Part shown: one piece after another, positions 1 through 15,400 of the stretch
Layout: the number at the start of each line of letters is the position of its first letter
Position numbering within the stretch: position 1 is the stretch's first letter
Source of the DNA: Opisthocomus hoazin
Taxonomy: Eukaryota; Chordata; Aves; Opisthocomiformes; Opisthocomidae
Direction of reading: 5' to 3'
DNA length: 64,000 bases
NCBI RefSeq assembly: GCF_030867145.1
Contig: NC_134433.1
Coordinates: 12,041,216-12,105,215, forward strand
Position numbers and translations under genes: made by a program
Notes under the pieces: model-generated
What the model was told of the DNA's origin: nothing
The model's database searches: none
What the model saw: the letters and a program-made list of their open reading frames with translations, nothing else

Positions 1-1
1 A

Positions 2-432
2 CAAGTTGGGACGATTGTAGGGCCTGGCCAAAGCTTCAAAGGAGTATTTCTGGCTGTGCTTGAAACACATATGCTAGTGGTCAGTTATGAGACAGATGAG
101 ATACTACTTTTACCATGGGAACATATGCAAGAAATAGTAAAATCAACCCGCCCGAAGTCAAAAGCGATTTGAATAACTTTGTATGTGCCTCCTCTGAATT
201 TTCACTACACTAAAGCACTCTGACCTTTAATTAATTTTCTTTCTCCTTTTATACAGTAACATCCAACTCCAAGTTGTAATGCTGTACTGGTGGGAAACAG
301 GGATGAAGTAGCAGTCTGGGATATATCTCACGTTTCACAGTGCATAAATCTGCATGGTCATTTAGGAGATGGAGCAAAGGATGCTACAGCTGAACTGCAG
401 CAGTTAATAGCAGAGGCTAGGTAAATACAGCT
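2..432 (+). other. Two exon-like open stretches, unidentified
   Basis: Two short open stretches read as protein on the plus strand. The first (2-169) is open from the window edge and ends at a TGA after ...TRPKSKAI. The second (about 276-420) reads SCNAVLVGNRDEVAVWDISH and ends LIAEAR at AGG/TAAATA, which is either a stop or a splice donor. A very good polypyrimidine tract and acceptor (ttctttctccttttatacag) sits at 238-257 between them. However, the frame that is open in the second piece is not the one that directly follows this acceptor, where an in-frame TAA occurs. I do not recognise the family. It could be the 3' end of a gene entering from the left, an alternative terminal exon, or chance. 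Confidence 0.25.
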
Positions 433-439
433 TTGTCAT

Positions 440-3400
440 CAAAATCATAACTTGCCCAGGATATTAGGCTTACATTTGTCTTTTCAAAATGCAAAACAGA
501 CTCCCTAACCGTCACTGTAACATTCACAGAAGATACCATTTTCTTCAACAAGGTACTAAGAGGTGCAAACAAACATTCCTTCCTCCAAAGCATCCATTAT
601 CCTCGGGGCAAACTAAACCCACTTTCTTCCTCCATGCTCAAGCAGCTACTATAAAATACGGAACGGACTTACAGATACAAGTGTGCATGTTTTCATGTGA
701 ACACGATGGTATTAAGGCTAGTTCAGATGACTTCCACCCAAAGCAAACCCACATCAGCCCAGCGACTACCAAACTACAGGATGCTGTTAACACGTACCCC
801 AGTGGAGGCACCACTCATTCCCACCAACAGACATCCTCCATCCTTGTACGCGACTTCCTTCTGCCTTCAAGTGATAAGAAACCAAAATACACATTGACTC
901 CTTTCCCATAGCAGTTATAACCTCAACATCAACAGCAAGAACACACACTGCCTCGGTGTTATGTGCAGCTTTCCTACGTGTTCAATGTCTGGGAGAAGCA
1001 TGAGGTGCTAACTCTGGGGTTTACTTTACCACAAACGACATGCAAGAGCTGTGAGCTTCCTCATGCCATTCTTGGCCACAATTCCTCCCTCTTGACTTTC
1101 TTGCCTTCCCTGAACTGAAAAGGAAGCTTTTCTTAAGTACAGCAAACAGCTGCCTATGTGAAGGGGAAAGGAAACATGAAATAGTTCCCTCTCCAGTGGC
1201 TGCTTCACACAGATCACCATTATCATTATCTTCTCTCATTCCACACTTACTCTATAAAAGCCCAGAATTAAAGTCTTAATCATGACTTACAGAAATCCTT
1301 GTGGCTGCATATGACAGAAGGATGACAGTTTTTCCTTCTAAAATATCGTTAGAAGTTATAGATTCTGACAGTTCCCTGAGTGGGAAAGTAGCTATCTTCC
1401 CCTGTTTATTACAAGCTGATTATTTAAAAAAAAATAAAAAATTTCAGAGCTAACTTTGAACAAATTTTACCTCTATGCACCACACAAACAACAAAACAGA
1501 CATTTGTTAGGTATTGAAAAATACGCTTTGAGTCTGTTTTAAAAATAGAGTCGCTTGAAAATGAGAAATATTTGCATATAAGATGAGGCAGAATGAATTA
1601 GACTTCATACAAAACAAAAACCTAACTTGCATGTTAGGAAACGAAAAAGTGAAGTGACTCACTTGCAGACCAGGTGTGCCAGTGGTGTGTGAACACGGGC
1701 GGGCAGGCTCACAAGGGGGATGGACTTCAGTTTGCACTGGTTACGCATGTGTACCATTTTGACCTGTACAATTACACTGACAGTTGTTCGGTTTATTATT
1801 TAGTCCTTTGGATACTGAATTAAGGTCCCACCTGTGGTGAAATTTTAACAGCCCATTTACAAAGCAAGCAGAGAAACACATGACAGATTTTTATTCAAGA
1901 TACAAAACTTGAGATCTCTGTCTAACTGTGCGCAGTGCCAGAGCTTCCTGCCAGACCATGAACACATCAGCTCTTAAGACATGCATTTTACCATTTGTAA
2001 GGGCAAGATAAGACCTTCTTCTGTAGCTGGAGATATTGTGCAGCCTAGTGTAAAGATGAAAAGTATTCCAAGAACCTCAAACAGAAGCTGTGACACAAGT
2101 ACCAAACACTCACCAGCAGAAAATACAAGGTGAATACCAAAGAGCTGGACCAGACACTGGGATGGCATTTTCCCATCAACCTTCAGAATGAGGTGCTGGT
2201 GCCCCGCTGGCTTGTCCCGACACAGACCTAGTGTCCTTATCAGTCTTCCAAGAAACTCAAAGGCCATCTCGTAACAACTCAACAGAAGAAAGGACAAGAA
2301 ATACATTAATAGTGAGCTACTGTAAAAAGTCTCTGCTGTTCTCAGTGCTTTCCTGAGAAGCATGAAAAACAGCAGGGCTGGCAGCTCACAACAGCCATAG
2401 GGAAAGCAACATGAGCGTGCCAGATGCTTTCAAAATCTCTGCACACCACAAGCACCAGAGATTTTTGTCTGCAGGCCTGATAAAACACTTCAGCACAATC
2501 TCACCTGATTCCTTTAGAAGCTGCCAACAAATTGCTCTTATCCCAAGATTACATTCACAAAAGATTTGTTTTTTCACAATAAGTTTTACTGACTACAGGT
2601 GAGCAGGACATTTTTGTTTGCTCTTGTGCGTGCTTCCTCCTCTGCACTTGTCTTTTTCTTTTAAAAAAACCCAACATACACACCTGGCAATAAATAAATT
2701 GTATGGACAGGACATAGAGGCAGTTATAATTGTACCACAGTCAGCGAGGCATCCCTTCGCCAGGTAAACACAACCTGGTCGCGTGGGCGAGAAGAGAACA
2801 AACATTGCTACCGCAGCCCATACGAGCGTACCTCAACAGCAAACACAGCACAAACCCGCCCGCACGGGCGCTGGGCTCCCAGAAACCTGGGCTGTAACAG
2901 CCACGGGCAGCCCTGTCCTCCGCAGTGCATCTAGAACTAAAAGGCAGCACACCCCCTTGGAACACTGTGCCAGAGTCTGGTCAGGTGTAGACTCGAGACA
3001 GTTACTTGGGCAATTCCCAAAGTATCACTTGATTTTCATTTCCAGACAATTTGTCTTTCCGACCATGGAATTGCTACAGTCAACAAATTTAAAAGTAAAT
3101 TTTTCTACCTTCAATTTACTGCATTAGTAATGTTTATAACTATGTGATTGATAAATGCTCTACAGAAGCTGTAATTAATGTATTTTTTCCTTGGAACACA
3201 TACTGAACCCCTTGGCGCTCAGACACTTAATAAAAAGCAATTTATCAACTTGCTTTGAATAGCTGAATCTGACTCCTTAACACAGAGAGAAACACTTTGC
3301 TTTAAACATTACTACTCCGAAAAAGTAATGCATGCCACAACATTACAAATGCTATCAGACACAGTTTGGATTGCGATCAGGATGACAGCGACCAGAGTGC

Positions 3401-6400
3401 TCATCTCGGTGAGAAACTGGGTATGATTTAGCATGGCTTAGCTGGGATCCTCTCCCTCGAGATGCCGTCGAGCAGGAGATTTGCAGCCGTGCTTTTCCAG
3501 GATGGAGGTCAGGAGTGTCCTTTCAGGACAGCGGACACAGTTCCAAATTCTCCTGCGCCTGTGCAGTTGGGAGCCTTCACCGCTCCTTGTGTCGAGCAGC
3601 ACTAGCTCACTTGCTGGTGAAGCAGCAGCTCAGCGTATTTCAGCCTGGACCTGTGTTCAGCTGCTCACAAAGCAGACAAAAATAAAGTGCGTACGGAGTG
3701 TTTGAATGCTAATTTCTCAAATTGAGTGTTGCTTTGTATAGTTGACATATGCAAAAAAAAAAACCCCACGCATTTAGAAGGCTTGACATCACAGAAAATT
3801 TTATGTTGGTATTAACCGCTGTGGGGATTAACCAACCTTCAAAGCCTAAAATCTAAACTCACATTTCTGAGAGTACAGGCTACAGATTTCCAATACAGAA
3901 ACTGGTCTATGCTCCATGTGGCAGACTGAGCGTAAGGATTACATATTTCCATTGCACATGTAAGTCTGTTTTCCATTCCTGCAGTGTCTTGTTCTCTTCC
4001 ATTTGTCTTTTGATGCAGATAAAAGCCAACGCAGATTGCAACCACTGATATAGAGAACGGCACAAGACACAGTGCGCCTTTGGACTAAGGAAAAAAAAGG
4101 ACTTGGGTCCAGACTGCTCGAGCATGTCAAGAGATTGTCTTTGAAACTACAAAACTAGAAATGAAAGCGGTGAGTTTTTATTTGATTTGATCAAAGTGAC
4201 TGGAGGGGAGGGGGGAGAAATCACATCCTACAGATGCAGACTAAAATTTAACTACTTCACACATAATATGGGACCAGCTGATCCCATATAGACATAAATA
4301 GAGAAAACAAAGAGGTAAAGTCACTCTCACTCTGAATACACTGCTTCCACAGATCGCTGCCTCAGGGTCTGCCAAAGAGTAACAGGAACCCATTTCAAAG
4401 CCAGAAAAACAGAGCAGGCACATACCCAGCGCTCTCACCACAGGCACACATTTTCAGCCCCCACTGAAGAGCAGAGGAGCGAGCTCATGTCAAATAAGAG
4501 AAAACATACTCCAAACTTAACGGCTATTTGAATAAATAACCTATTACTCCCTGTGTGACACTGTTCCACCAATCTGACTACGGGATACCAGCAAACCGTG
4601 GCAATCTTCTGGAGGAGGGCTTTGTACTGCAAGCTGCAAAGGGACAAGACTGGAGCACGGGGAGAACGAGGCTTTGCAGAAGTACAAATCACACCACAGG
4701 CAGCAGCCCTGCAGATCCCAAATAGCAGCACAGCAGAAACAGATACCCATAGCTGCCATGCTCCCTAATAGACAGGATTTTAAATATCTGCTGGGTAGGC
4801 TGTGTGCTTACGGAAATTTCTAACTGCAGATGGTGAACCATTTAGATCGCCTCTGGGCTGAAATGATCTAGGTCTTTGCCTTTCACTAAAAATAAAGGAA
4901 AAATCATTTTAACGAGTGAGGCAGACAACAATCTTGCACAGGAGATCAAAAAGCTCTCCAGATGTTTATTTTAAATGAAATTCAGAAGCCAGTATAAACC
5001 AGATTTTAAATGCTGAAGAATCCTTACCATAATTTGCATGAGAAAAACTCTGAAACTCTCCAGGAACGTGCAGGGTTAGATTTTGTTCCCAGCCTCTTCA
5101 GATGAGAATCTGCAATATGAACAGCCCCATGCGGCAATCTGATGGCTGCTAAGCATGTTTACCTCCTTTGCTATCCGCTTTGATGGATGCTCCACACAGA
5201 CATATGGGGGCATCCCACGTGAAGGAAGCCTTTGACCTTCCTCACCAAGACTATTCAAAATTATGGATTGAAAAGGGTCTAAAAAGGTCAGTCCTAAATC
5301 TTAAACTTCTTCTCATCTCGCTGCTTCTTTGAAAGCCTCCTGATTGCGCAAAAGCAGAACATTCAGGCGTCAATCTAAGTAACTTGGGTGTTATGCTGAC
5401 AATGTCTCTGGAGAGAGGAAGAGAAGAGAGGACAGATTTCCAATAGCTCAGATGCTTCTCTGTAAGGAAAGCTGCTACACAGCAAGAGAGATAAATAAAG
5501 AGGGAAAGTAACACGCCAAAGAACTTTTACCAAGGTCACATCAGGATGCTGAACACTACCCATCTGCAGGGGGAGATTTAGATGTCTGTTCCACTACATA
5601 GATCCATTTGCTTATTGGCGACAACAGCCCTCATTCAACCAAACCAGTTCTAACCACAGAAGAAGGACATCGGGAAGATGGTATCAGCTAAAAAATACAA
5701 AAGGAAAACCGATAGAGTCAGTCCTGGATGGGTGCCCTTTGCAGGAAAACAGAACCCTGCGGCGTGAGCAGAGCCCCTGCATGACTCGGGCAGGCAACAC
5801 ATGGTGTCCTAGCCAAAAGGATGGACAGCTCTGCTCCAACCAATGCTAACGGCTTCTAGCTTACAGCAGAGAGGAGATTCTGCACCCGTTGGGGCAAAAG
5901 CAGAACCCGGATCCCGTCAGGAACAGGAGCTTTTATGACTTTGCTGCTACACAGGTTCATGTACTCATTGCAGTTCCTCATTGCTTTGAAACCAGGGCTG
6001 CGGACACGTAGCACATCACTGCAGACAGACCATACCACGAAGAAGGAGCCCTGCCCCCAAAATACTGTATCTCTTACTACTGTGCCCTTAACAAGCGTGT
6101 TTCTTGCCCGTTTCAGCAATCTGAAAGACACGCTGGGCAAAATTTCAAGCTCTGACAAAGTGATCTTATCACTTCTGTGCTGTTCTCGCTACACAAGCCC
6201 CTGATTCAGCAGCATGTAATAAAATCCTCATTTGCATGAAAAGCACTCTCTGATCAGAAAGTCTTCTGTTCGACAGTCCTCTTCCCATCTACAGTGTAAA
6301 GCTGCAAGCACCACCGTCATTCTGCTAGTGACTAAGGTGGAATATTTTATTTATGCTTTATTTGGAGAGGCTCTCCACATTTTAATACAGTGTCTTTCTA

Positions 6401-9400
6401 AAACTGCAACAGTATTTTTGAGTAACACAAAAGCTGCACACACCCAAACTATGTAAGCACTGCAAAGTTCACAAACTACGCTTTCACCTACACTTTTAAT
6501 AACCGTGCCACGTGAAGGACATTTCTTATCAGCACACGGTGACCATAAACAGCTCTAAAAAGGCTTTAGCATTCAACAAGACCAGTCTTTTCCAGTTTGC
6601 ATTTACAGTGTTCGGTGTCATGACACACAGCACTCACAGAGGATATATTTCAAAAGAAAGGAAGGTGTAGCCATGCAAAGAACAATGCTCTGCCTGCAAC
6701 AAGATTAACAGCTGTCATGGGAAACCAATATAAACAAGTATCTTGTTATCTTTCTTTACAAAGAGATTGTTAAAGCTTAACTATGTTAGGAAACCTTTTC
6801 CTTTGGACTAAATCACAAGCCCAATGTATGTGGGCAACACACATACCTGTATATGCAATTAACTGGTTCTCTCCTGATGCCGCGGGGAAAGTCCACTGTT
6901 CCGGAGGCAGACTGAAGCCTTCACACGACCAGCCCAGGCCCTCTCCCGATTAGAGATCTCTCACCAAGGCCAGCCCCAGCTCCCTGCCCCATGCCAGGTA
7001 ACACCACCTCCCATTTTCACCTGTTTGCTGAAGTTAATCATGTCCCATGTATACACCCCGAAATCACACCAGTCTCTGAGAAAACTCAGTCAAAACAGAA
7101 ATACCTCTTATCACGACAGAAGCGAAGTCCCCATTTAGAAATGTTTTCTTTCATGTTAATCCAGTGCCAAAACGTTACGATGTATGCTGTGCTGATCCAG
7201 AAATGCTGCTGATGATGCTGCTGCCTCCTGTCTGTCACCAAACATCTAATCTAGCGCATGGCCATGCAGTGATGTGCCTGTGACAACAAGCACTTTAAAT
7301 TGGGCAGCTCAGCAACGCCTGTACACTGAATTTTTGAACAAGCTATTCTAAGCTGCTTTGCTAGCAATTTCTGGCCTGTAGAGTTTGAAAGCACACGGTT
7401 CTGGCCCTCACAAAGAGCAGACCTGTAAATGACATCTTGAGGATTAAGCTGATTGAGATGCAATTTGCCTAGCAACCATTCATTAAGCAGAGTTCAGAAA
7501 CAGGCCAGCAATCTATTCCACCTCCTTATCTGAGCAGTAAACAGATAACAGTCTCTACTGTGTCCTCTATTCTCCAGTTCAGATACATTGTAAACAGATT
7601 TTTCAGAAGTTTGAACTCCTACAGTAAATCTCAGAGAACAATCCTGCTCTCCAAACAGGAGGGATTCAGTTTCACCAAGTGCCTTACAAGCATGAAACAG
7701 CTCTACAATGAGGATAATGCAAATCAAATTGCGAATGACTTTGCAGTTCCTGTGCCTCCAATATTTTCTCACATCAAGCAATAAGAGCCCATCCTAGTCA
7801 TTAAAAAAAACCAACCTTAATCACAAGCATTTGGCATTGCTATTCTGATCACTGAAAAAAACTCAATAAAAATCTTATTCCCTTCCTTCATCTGCTGGAA
7901 GGAATCGATCGGCACTTCCAAAGTCTTTGATAGAGGCTCCCCTCTTCAGAGCAGAAAACAGAAGTCACATCCTCCCTCCCATTAAGCATTTTTTCCTCAT
8001 AAAATAAGCAAGATGACATAAACGTCATCAGTGAAAATCAAACCAGCTACTTCATCTTCAGGAATTTATCTGGAAAGATTAAGGGAAATCATGATTTCGC
8101 GTAATTGTTTTCCTGCAAGAAACATCTGATAATATCCCATTCTGCTCCAAAATCAAACGACAAAGATCAGCATGGACATATTTAAGACTATATACCTGAA
8201 TGGTTTTCCTTTGGTGTACAGTTCTTCTGGGAAATCACTGTGACATACAGCATGCTATTACAATTAAATATGCAAGAAAGAAGAATTAAACTGACTATGA
8301 ATAATTAATACCCTATAATACTACTTCATAAGGAAAGTCTGGCTGAATATTCCCGCAGATGAGATATACCTAAATACAAGGCACATCAGAGCTGGAAGCT
8401 TTACTTTTACGCTGGAGTCTGAAACACTGAGTAACTTTATGGCTGCTACTCAATCCAAGAGAAGGTGCCAGCCATCCATGTCTCCCTTCTCCTGCTCACT
8501 GCCCATCAAGCTCCAGGAAACCTGGGGAAATGCAAGCGTTGCAATAGTCACTGCACTGCTCATCTACATCTGAGGTAACAGGCTTTCCAAACACTTCCCA
8601 TTAGACACTATAAAGCAATTATCTGACTTCTCAGTAGAGAGAATAAAACAAATATGATGCAACAATTATTTCTATGATAACATCGAGCCAATGTTGTGAG
8701 AAAAAACAATTAAAAAGGTTTGCAAGAGCTAAGGAATGCAGCTTACTTTCCCAGAATCTATCTTAATGAGAAAGATACCATCAACTTGCAGAGCAGACCT
8801 TCCTGTTTCAAGTTTACTGTTTTGGAGCCTACAGAACATCAACTGTAGCAAAGCCACAGCCGGTTGGCTGGGTACAAAGTCTGCATCTCCAGCACAACTC
8901 TCCTGTAATAGCCCCTAGTGAAAACAGCTACTGAAAATACACCTTTTTTTCCACCAACAGAAACCCTAAATCACTTCAATTAATATTTGCTGAAGTCCTC
9001 ATAAAATTGGTATTCAACTCTTGGCATTTTCCACCAGACACCGGTCAGGTCAGCTCTGTGCTAACTGACATACAATACACTTGTTGCACGTATTTAGCTG
9101 GAAATCCCCAGTTCCCCTCAGTTTATCTAAGCAGCACCGCATACAAACAACACCCGCCCGCAGAGCGCTACTTTTAGAGATATACATTTGAAATCCAACA
9201 AACATTTGTGATTGCTGAAGCAGAACAGGGCACTACTACTGTATCTGCTGAAGGTGACAGCCCTACAGTTACAGAGACACGTCCCCCAGCAAAAAATCCC
9301 ACGCGGCTCCGGCTGCTGGCTCTGCCACGAGGGTCTCACTCATGCAGGATCCAACACTCCTCTCCAAAGCAAACACAAATCGTGAGTCTTTCTGTGCACA

Positions 9401-12400
9401 GGCAAAGTCATGTTAGAAGTATGCTAGCTTAATATTAATTTTCTATTAAAAATTAATAGGATTAAATGAAGCTCGTGAGCCGGCAGGCACCAAGACAGTT
9501 ATTGTGCTGATGCACTCGCGGCCCGGAGGAGGAGCATGAGAAGGACGGGCGGCAGCGTTCCTGCAGGATGGTGGCCATGAGGCCCACATGCCGGGCAGGA
9601 GGGGTAGCCGGGGGCTCTTCCCCACATCCCCAGCAGGACCCCGGGTTCCACCAGCAAGTGGCTTGTCCCCCTGCCCAGAAAGTGATGGGGAAGGTGCAGC
9701 CCATGAAGAGATCATCCTGATGAAAACCCCAGCATCTTCTCACTTGAGGTGGAGCACTGGCTCTGATCCTCGCCTGTTTGCACGCATGCCCCTTTCTCAC
9801 TGCCAGAATTAATCCCCTTGCCAATAAGCATCCTGCAAATACCCAGAGTTTACATAAGCCAAGTTTAACCTTCATTCCCTATAAATGTTAACAGAATAGA
9901 AAAAATTAACCATGGCGCAACAAAAAATGTCTGTATCTGCATTTCTAATTATACAACAAAACACACAACTTGGCAGTATTTCTAAGCACCTTGCTGGGAA
10001 TAAAATAGTCAACGGACTACGGCTTCCATTTTGAGCACTGGATGCAAGAGCAACTGGCATTGAGGTTGTCAGCATTAAGGAATGAGGATGTGAGAATTAA
10101 GGAAAACAAAGTGACATACGTTATCATTGATAACAAAAATGTTAATAATTAGAAAACCAGTCACCTTAAAAATTTAAAATTTCATGATCTCTCCTACTTC
10201 TTAATGGCTTAGCCTACTTTTTCCAACCTAATTTGCATGATCAAAATTGGCCTCCTGCCAGGAAGCATTAAAATGGCAGCCCCCCATCGAGACAAAACTC
10301 CCTTCACCATATGAGACTGAAGGACTAATAACTATTCCTAACAACATTTAAAATCCATTAATATTGTTTGGTAAACATTTATTTAGAATTAGTGCTATCA
10401 GAATTTCCTTTATCACGCTCTACTAAAGCATTTTATAAAAGCCTTTGATGGAGGAGCAGGTACCCCCCCACATGACTGTACCATCTCCAACCCTCTCCAA
10501 AGAGCTGAGCACTCTCATGCTCCTGCTCTGCACGGCTCTGAATGTTCTCCATCCAAAAACCTCAAAGCATTCTCCAATATCAACCAAACAATTCCCAATA
10601 GCTCTTTGGGGTACTGGGCTGGGGAGCTGGAAGCATCCCACCAAGATGCACAGAGCAGGCAGGCAGAGTACACCAACCCCGCCGACCTCTAGACGCAGCA
10701 ATTAACTCTACTTGCTGGAAAAAAAAGAAAAACAAAACACAGGCTAGCACGATAGTAGTATAAATCTCAGTATTACTGATGTACTGAAGATTTGGATTCT
10801 GGTACAAATATACTGTGCTTTATACAAATTCGTCTGAGTATGTGTTATCCTTTCAGTGCCATCTGCACAAAAACAGAGTTTTATCTAAGTGCTGGAAACG
10901 AAAATAAATCATTTTCTCCATATCTGTGATCTTGTCGGAGACAGACGCCACAAACCTGAGAGTTGGCTAGTGCAGGCTTGTCTAGTTAGAAATAAAATCG
11001 TATCTGCATCAACATGATCTATTTTTAATAAAAAATAAGGCAAACCAGACCCTTAATATCAGGACAGTCTCAGCCAGCACCCTCCCAGCCCACAGAAGAC
11101 AATGTACGGTGTTAAATTGTCAAAATAAAACTGGGGCTGGCATTCTCATTTTCCCTAGTAAGAAACACCACAATCAAGAGATACATTTTAATTGCCACAC
11201 ATAATGAAAAGTAGCTGCTCATTCTCCACTTGCTGTATTTATTGCTAACACAATTCAGGACTGTAAGGCTTAGCAGGGTATTTTCTGGTATTATTAGCAT
11301 TTTGGCATGTCCGTGCCCTACCAGATCATTAAGAGCGAACTCGGCTCCCCAACACCTCGCAACAAACAACACATCTCTGTCTGTCCTGCACGAACCACGT
11401 GAGGTTCTCGGGTTGCATTTCTCAAAGCATCTCATCCTGAGCATCCCCGTGAGCAGGGGAACCTCACAGTAATTAGCACATTCTGATACTGGAAACTCAA
11501 GTAATATAAACGCTGATCCCTCAAGACAGTATAGCCCACGATCTGAGAAACGTGAGTCACAGAAGACTCCTTGGTTCTACCTTTGAAAGTCACCAAAGGG
11601 TAGTAAACAAATTATATTCTCCAAAAGCGCTGCAAACAAGAGAAATTCCTTTCTTCTATTTGAATACATTCTCCAACTAGCAGCCATGGCCAAAGGTTCA
11701 TAAATGATCACTGAAAACACCCAAACTGCTTCATTTTCTTATACAGAGTAACTGTTAACATCTGAACTCACTGCTGTGAGATTGCAATGGATTTTATTTG
11801 GCAAGTCAAGCCATCTAAAGCATAGATTACAAAAAATAAACACTAAACATTTTTAGATCTAACTTTCCTCCACAGATTGCGTTTTATGCACTTCCATTGG
11901 AATTGTAACATCAGAATCAAATCAGATTTAATTGGCTCTTAAATAACTGAACAGCCACTTTAATTTTATTTCAATAGCAATAATTCATAAATCAAGTAGC
12001 TGAAAATCTAGCACAGAATGACAAGTAAATAGAGCAGAACACACTGAAGGAGAGTATGAATGCCACGTGGTGAAAAGCAATTTTTCTTAAACTTCGTGCG
12101 TCGCCTTTTTATGGACATCGCAAAGCTACTGCCACATAAATACGCGGAGCTAAAATCTGTCAGACCCGGGATGCTACACAGTCTATCGGCAGCAACTGCT
12201 TAACAAAGAGCAACAGATGAGATGATCCCTGCCCAGCTGGAACTGCTAGGAGAATGGCTGGGATTTTAACTGTGGATGCAATTTCCCTCACACACACTAG
12301 ATGGAAGTATGCAAAACCTTAATGCTTTCCTGCCTCACCCTCAATTTAAAGTGGTTGAAATGTTATGTCGTACTGTCACATTTTGAGCAGCCTTTTTCTG

Positions 12401-15400
12401 GTTCTTCTTTAGCCAGTTCACTCATTGATAATCTGTAAGTAAGAAGAGGCCCTGAAATATTAAACTGTGTTGGAAATTAATAGTAAATACAAGCAAATAT
12501 AGATCAGAAATATTAAATATATTATTCAGGCTAATTTCTAAAGTACCTGCACTCCATTTCTAGAGTATTTAAATAATAATCACTAATGCGATCCTTCAGA
12601 GAAACTGACGTTACATTTTTTAAACATTCAGGCTATTTTAACAAATAACAATTCTAAAAATACCACCTTGTCAAGGAACAGAAATGGAATAGAAAAGGTG
12701 TAAAAGGCTTCATAAGTGCTGTTAGAGCTTTGACTGGAAAAAACACAAAATTTCTAGAAAATACTGGGAGAGGTACAGGGATAAACACCAACCTGAAGTC
12801 TCGCAGAACAAGCCAAACACAGATCAGAGCAGCAAACCTGAATGGGATTAAATTACACACAAATCTTCTGGAAACGATCTTAAAAGTGACTTGTTCGCAA
12901 ACAAGCCATTTCTACATTTAAACGCTGAAGAGTTCACAGACAGGAAAACCAAAAATCAGGCAACGGTGTGACCAGTAAAAAGGCGCTGGAAGAGCTATTT
13001 TCCCTTGCCTGCTCTGGCCTTTTCACATATTGATTTTCCTCCACGCTCATTCACAAATGCTCAACATAGTTGTGAACAATTTAAAGCCAAAGGATGCATG
13101 AATTACCAGCTCTAGGAACACATTACCCATTCTAGGCAACAGCTGAGGGCTTTTTGTATAGCTGAGGAAAAAAACCATAACCCAGTACCAGAACAGACTG
13201 ATGAGCTGGAAGAGAAGGGCAAGCAAATACCTAACTTTCCCTGTCCACAATGAAGCCAAAGCATGCGACGTTCCTCTAGTTTATAAAACCAAAACCTAAG
13301 AAAAACAGTGACAGAATAGAAGGATGAATGAAGAGCAATGCTGGACAGAAATGAGTAATAAACTAGGCATGAAGGGCTCCCCTTTCCAGATGTTAAAAAT
13401 GAATGCTTTTTCCATTCCAGATTTAAAAAAAGATTAGTAGAGGAGGACGTTTGCTTTGGAGAGTGGGAGCATCTGTGTCATGTTTTTTTGAGAAAGGCTG
13501 ATACAATGCTATTTCCACCCAACAGAATTTAAACTATTGATGTATACATGGTACTGGCTCAAGACAGTAACTGTATGACATTTTTCAAAGCGTTCTGCGT
13601 GCAGAAACTGCCTACAGAGAGGAACAAAATGCGTGGCAGGGCAACAGCTACAGGAAAGGGCAGGACTGTGATACACAAGTCCTCTAAAACGCTCGCTTGA
13701 GGTTTAACAACGCGAAGGCAAGACGAGGGAGAGCAGGATACAGCAAAGGATACGATGAGGTCAGCAAATGAAAAAAAAAAAAACACCTCACAGCATTTTA
13801 GCAAGTAAAAACACGCACAATTTTTTTGTTTTTTTTCTTTTCTCTTCCACTGCCCTGGGCTCTTCCTATAGCAGCAAATCATTTTGCCCTGCCAGGAGCC
13901 CCACACTCACCATATAGGCAGAAATCACCTGGGGGAGGCTGCATGTGGCTACCATCTTAGCTGCGAAGCACAGGACAGGGAGATTGCCCAAGTACGAGAA
14001 GCGAAATTACAGAAAACAGCTGGATGCTAGATCTACTCCGAACAGCAAAGCATGTCGTTTCACCTATTTCCACTTGCTCTCACGTGGTTCCCAAATTAGA
14101 AACAATCAGAATCCTGCTGGAAACAATATACGGCACTTTAATTGGGTTGGCTGCACTACAGACGTCAGCAACGTATCACTTCGTAGATAATTTCTTGACT
14201 TTTTTTTTTTTTAAATACTAAAAATAGCTTCACTTTCATGGTTCACCTTTTCTGCACCACATTACTACAGACATTGTAACAAATTAAAAAACCTTCTCAC
14301 TCACTGCACACCAAAGATGCTACAGAGCCCACTCCCGCTGGAGGTAGGATCCATCACCTAATTCAACAGAATTTTACTTAAAGGTTTGTCTCAAACATGT
14401 TGCATTTATAGAAAACGTGTTTTCTAACACATTTCCCTATAGTATACCCATCAATGCATCTATTTAAAAGCCTGGAGCAGTTCTGTTCTCTCTAAATACA
14501 TCAATAACCCAGGCTTTCAGCTCAACTGCTCCACATGTTCCAAGCACAATGCCATGCACAGACTCGGCAACACTGCACACGAGTTGAAAACTTGTGTTAA
14601 AAATCTCTCCCAGTCTTCATCCCAGCACACCCCAATACACCCCTGGTATTCCATACCACAGCCAGACTACAGCCAAACTACATTCTTGTGAAATTATTCC
14701 ATTAACAAAATCTCACCATTTTCCTCATGAACCCTGGGAACTTGGACTAATCTTCAAACACAGTATAAACAAGTTAAGCAATCGGAATACATAAACTATG
14801 CATAATTCCTGAGCACAATGGGAAAATAATTAGAGCAATGACATACCAAATACAAAATGAGCGTGGAGGCACGAACAGACACCCAGACAGAGTGTACTGA
14901 ATTAAGGAAAAGGGGGTCTTAAAGGGTCTATAAAGTCAGGTCAGCCATGGATCACAGTTTTTTCTAAGTGCCCATTTCAATCAAATTATTAAAACCATGG
15001 GAAGCGGCAGCCAAGGAACACACCAGTCTCTGCCAGCTCCAGGTATAGGCAAGACCAAGGCCAAGCTATACTTATTTGGGATAGTAAGCTTAGCTTTTGA
15101 GAAACAGAATCCAGTGGAAAAATATCTTTGGGCAAAGTTAAAAACAACTTTTCTGGATGCCAGTCAGCAGAATGCCTTTTCACAAGCTCCGTTCCTCAGC
15201 AGCTGAATCAGTATTTGGAAAGCAATTTTTTCTAGAAGGAAAAAAGATGATCAGTTTGACAAACTCATTTTAGCCTTCATATTCAAACTAACGATCTGCG
15301 ACTAAAAGAAAAATTGCTCAAAGACCGTTATGGCTAAGATTTTAATACGAGTCACAAAATACAATGAGAAAATGGGAACATGGCATATGACACAAGGAAT

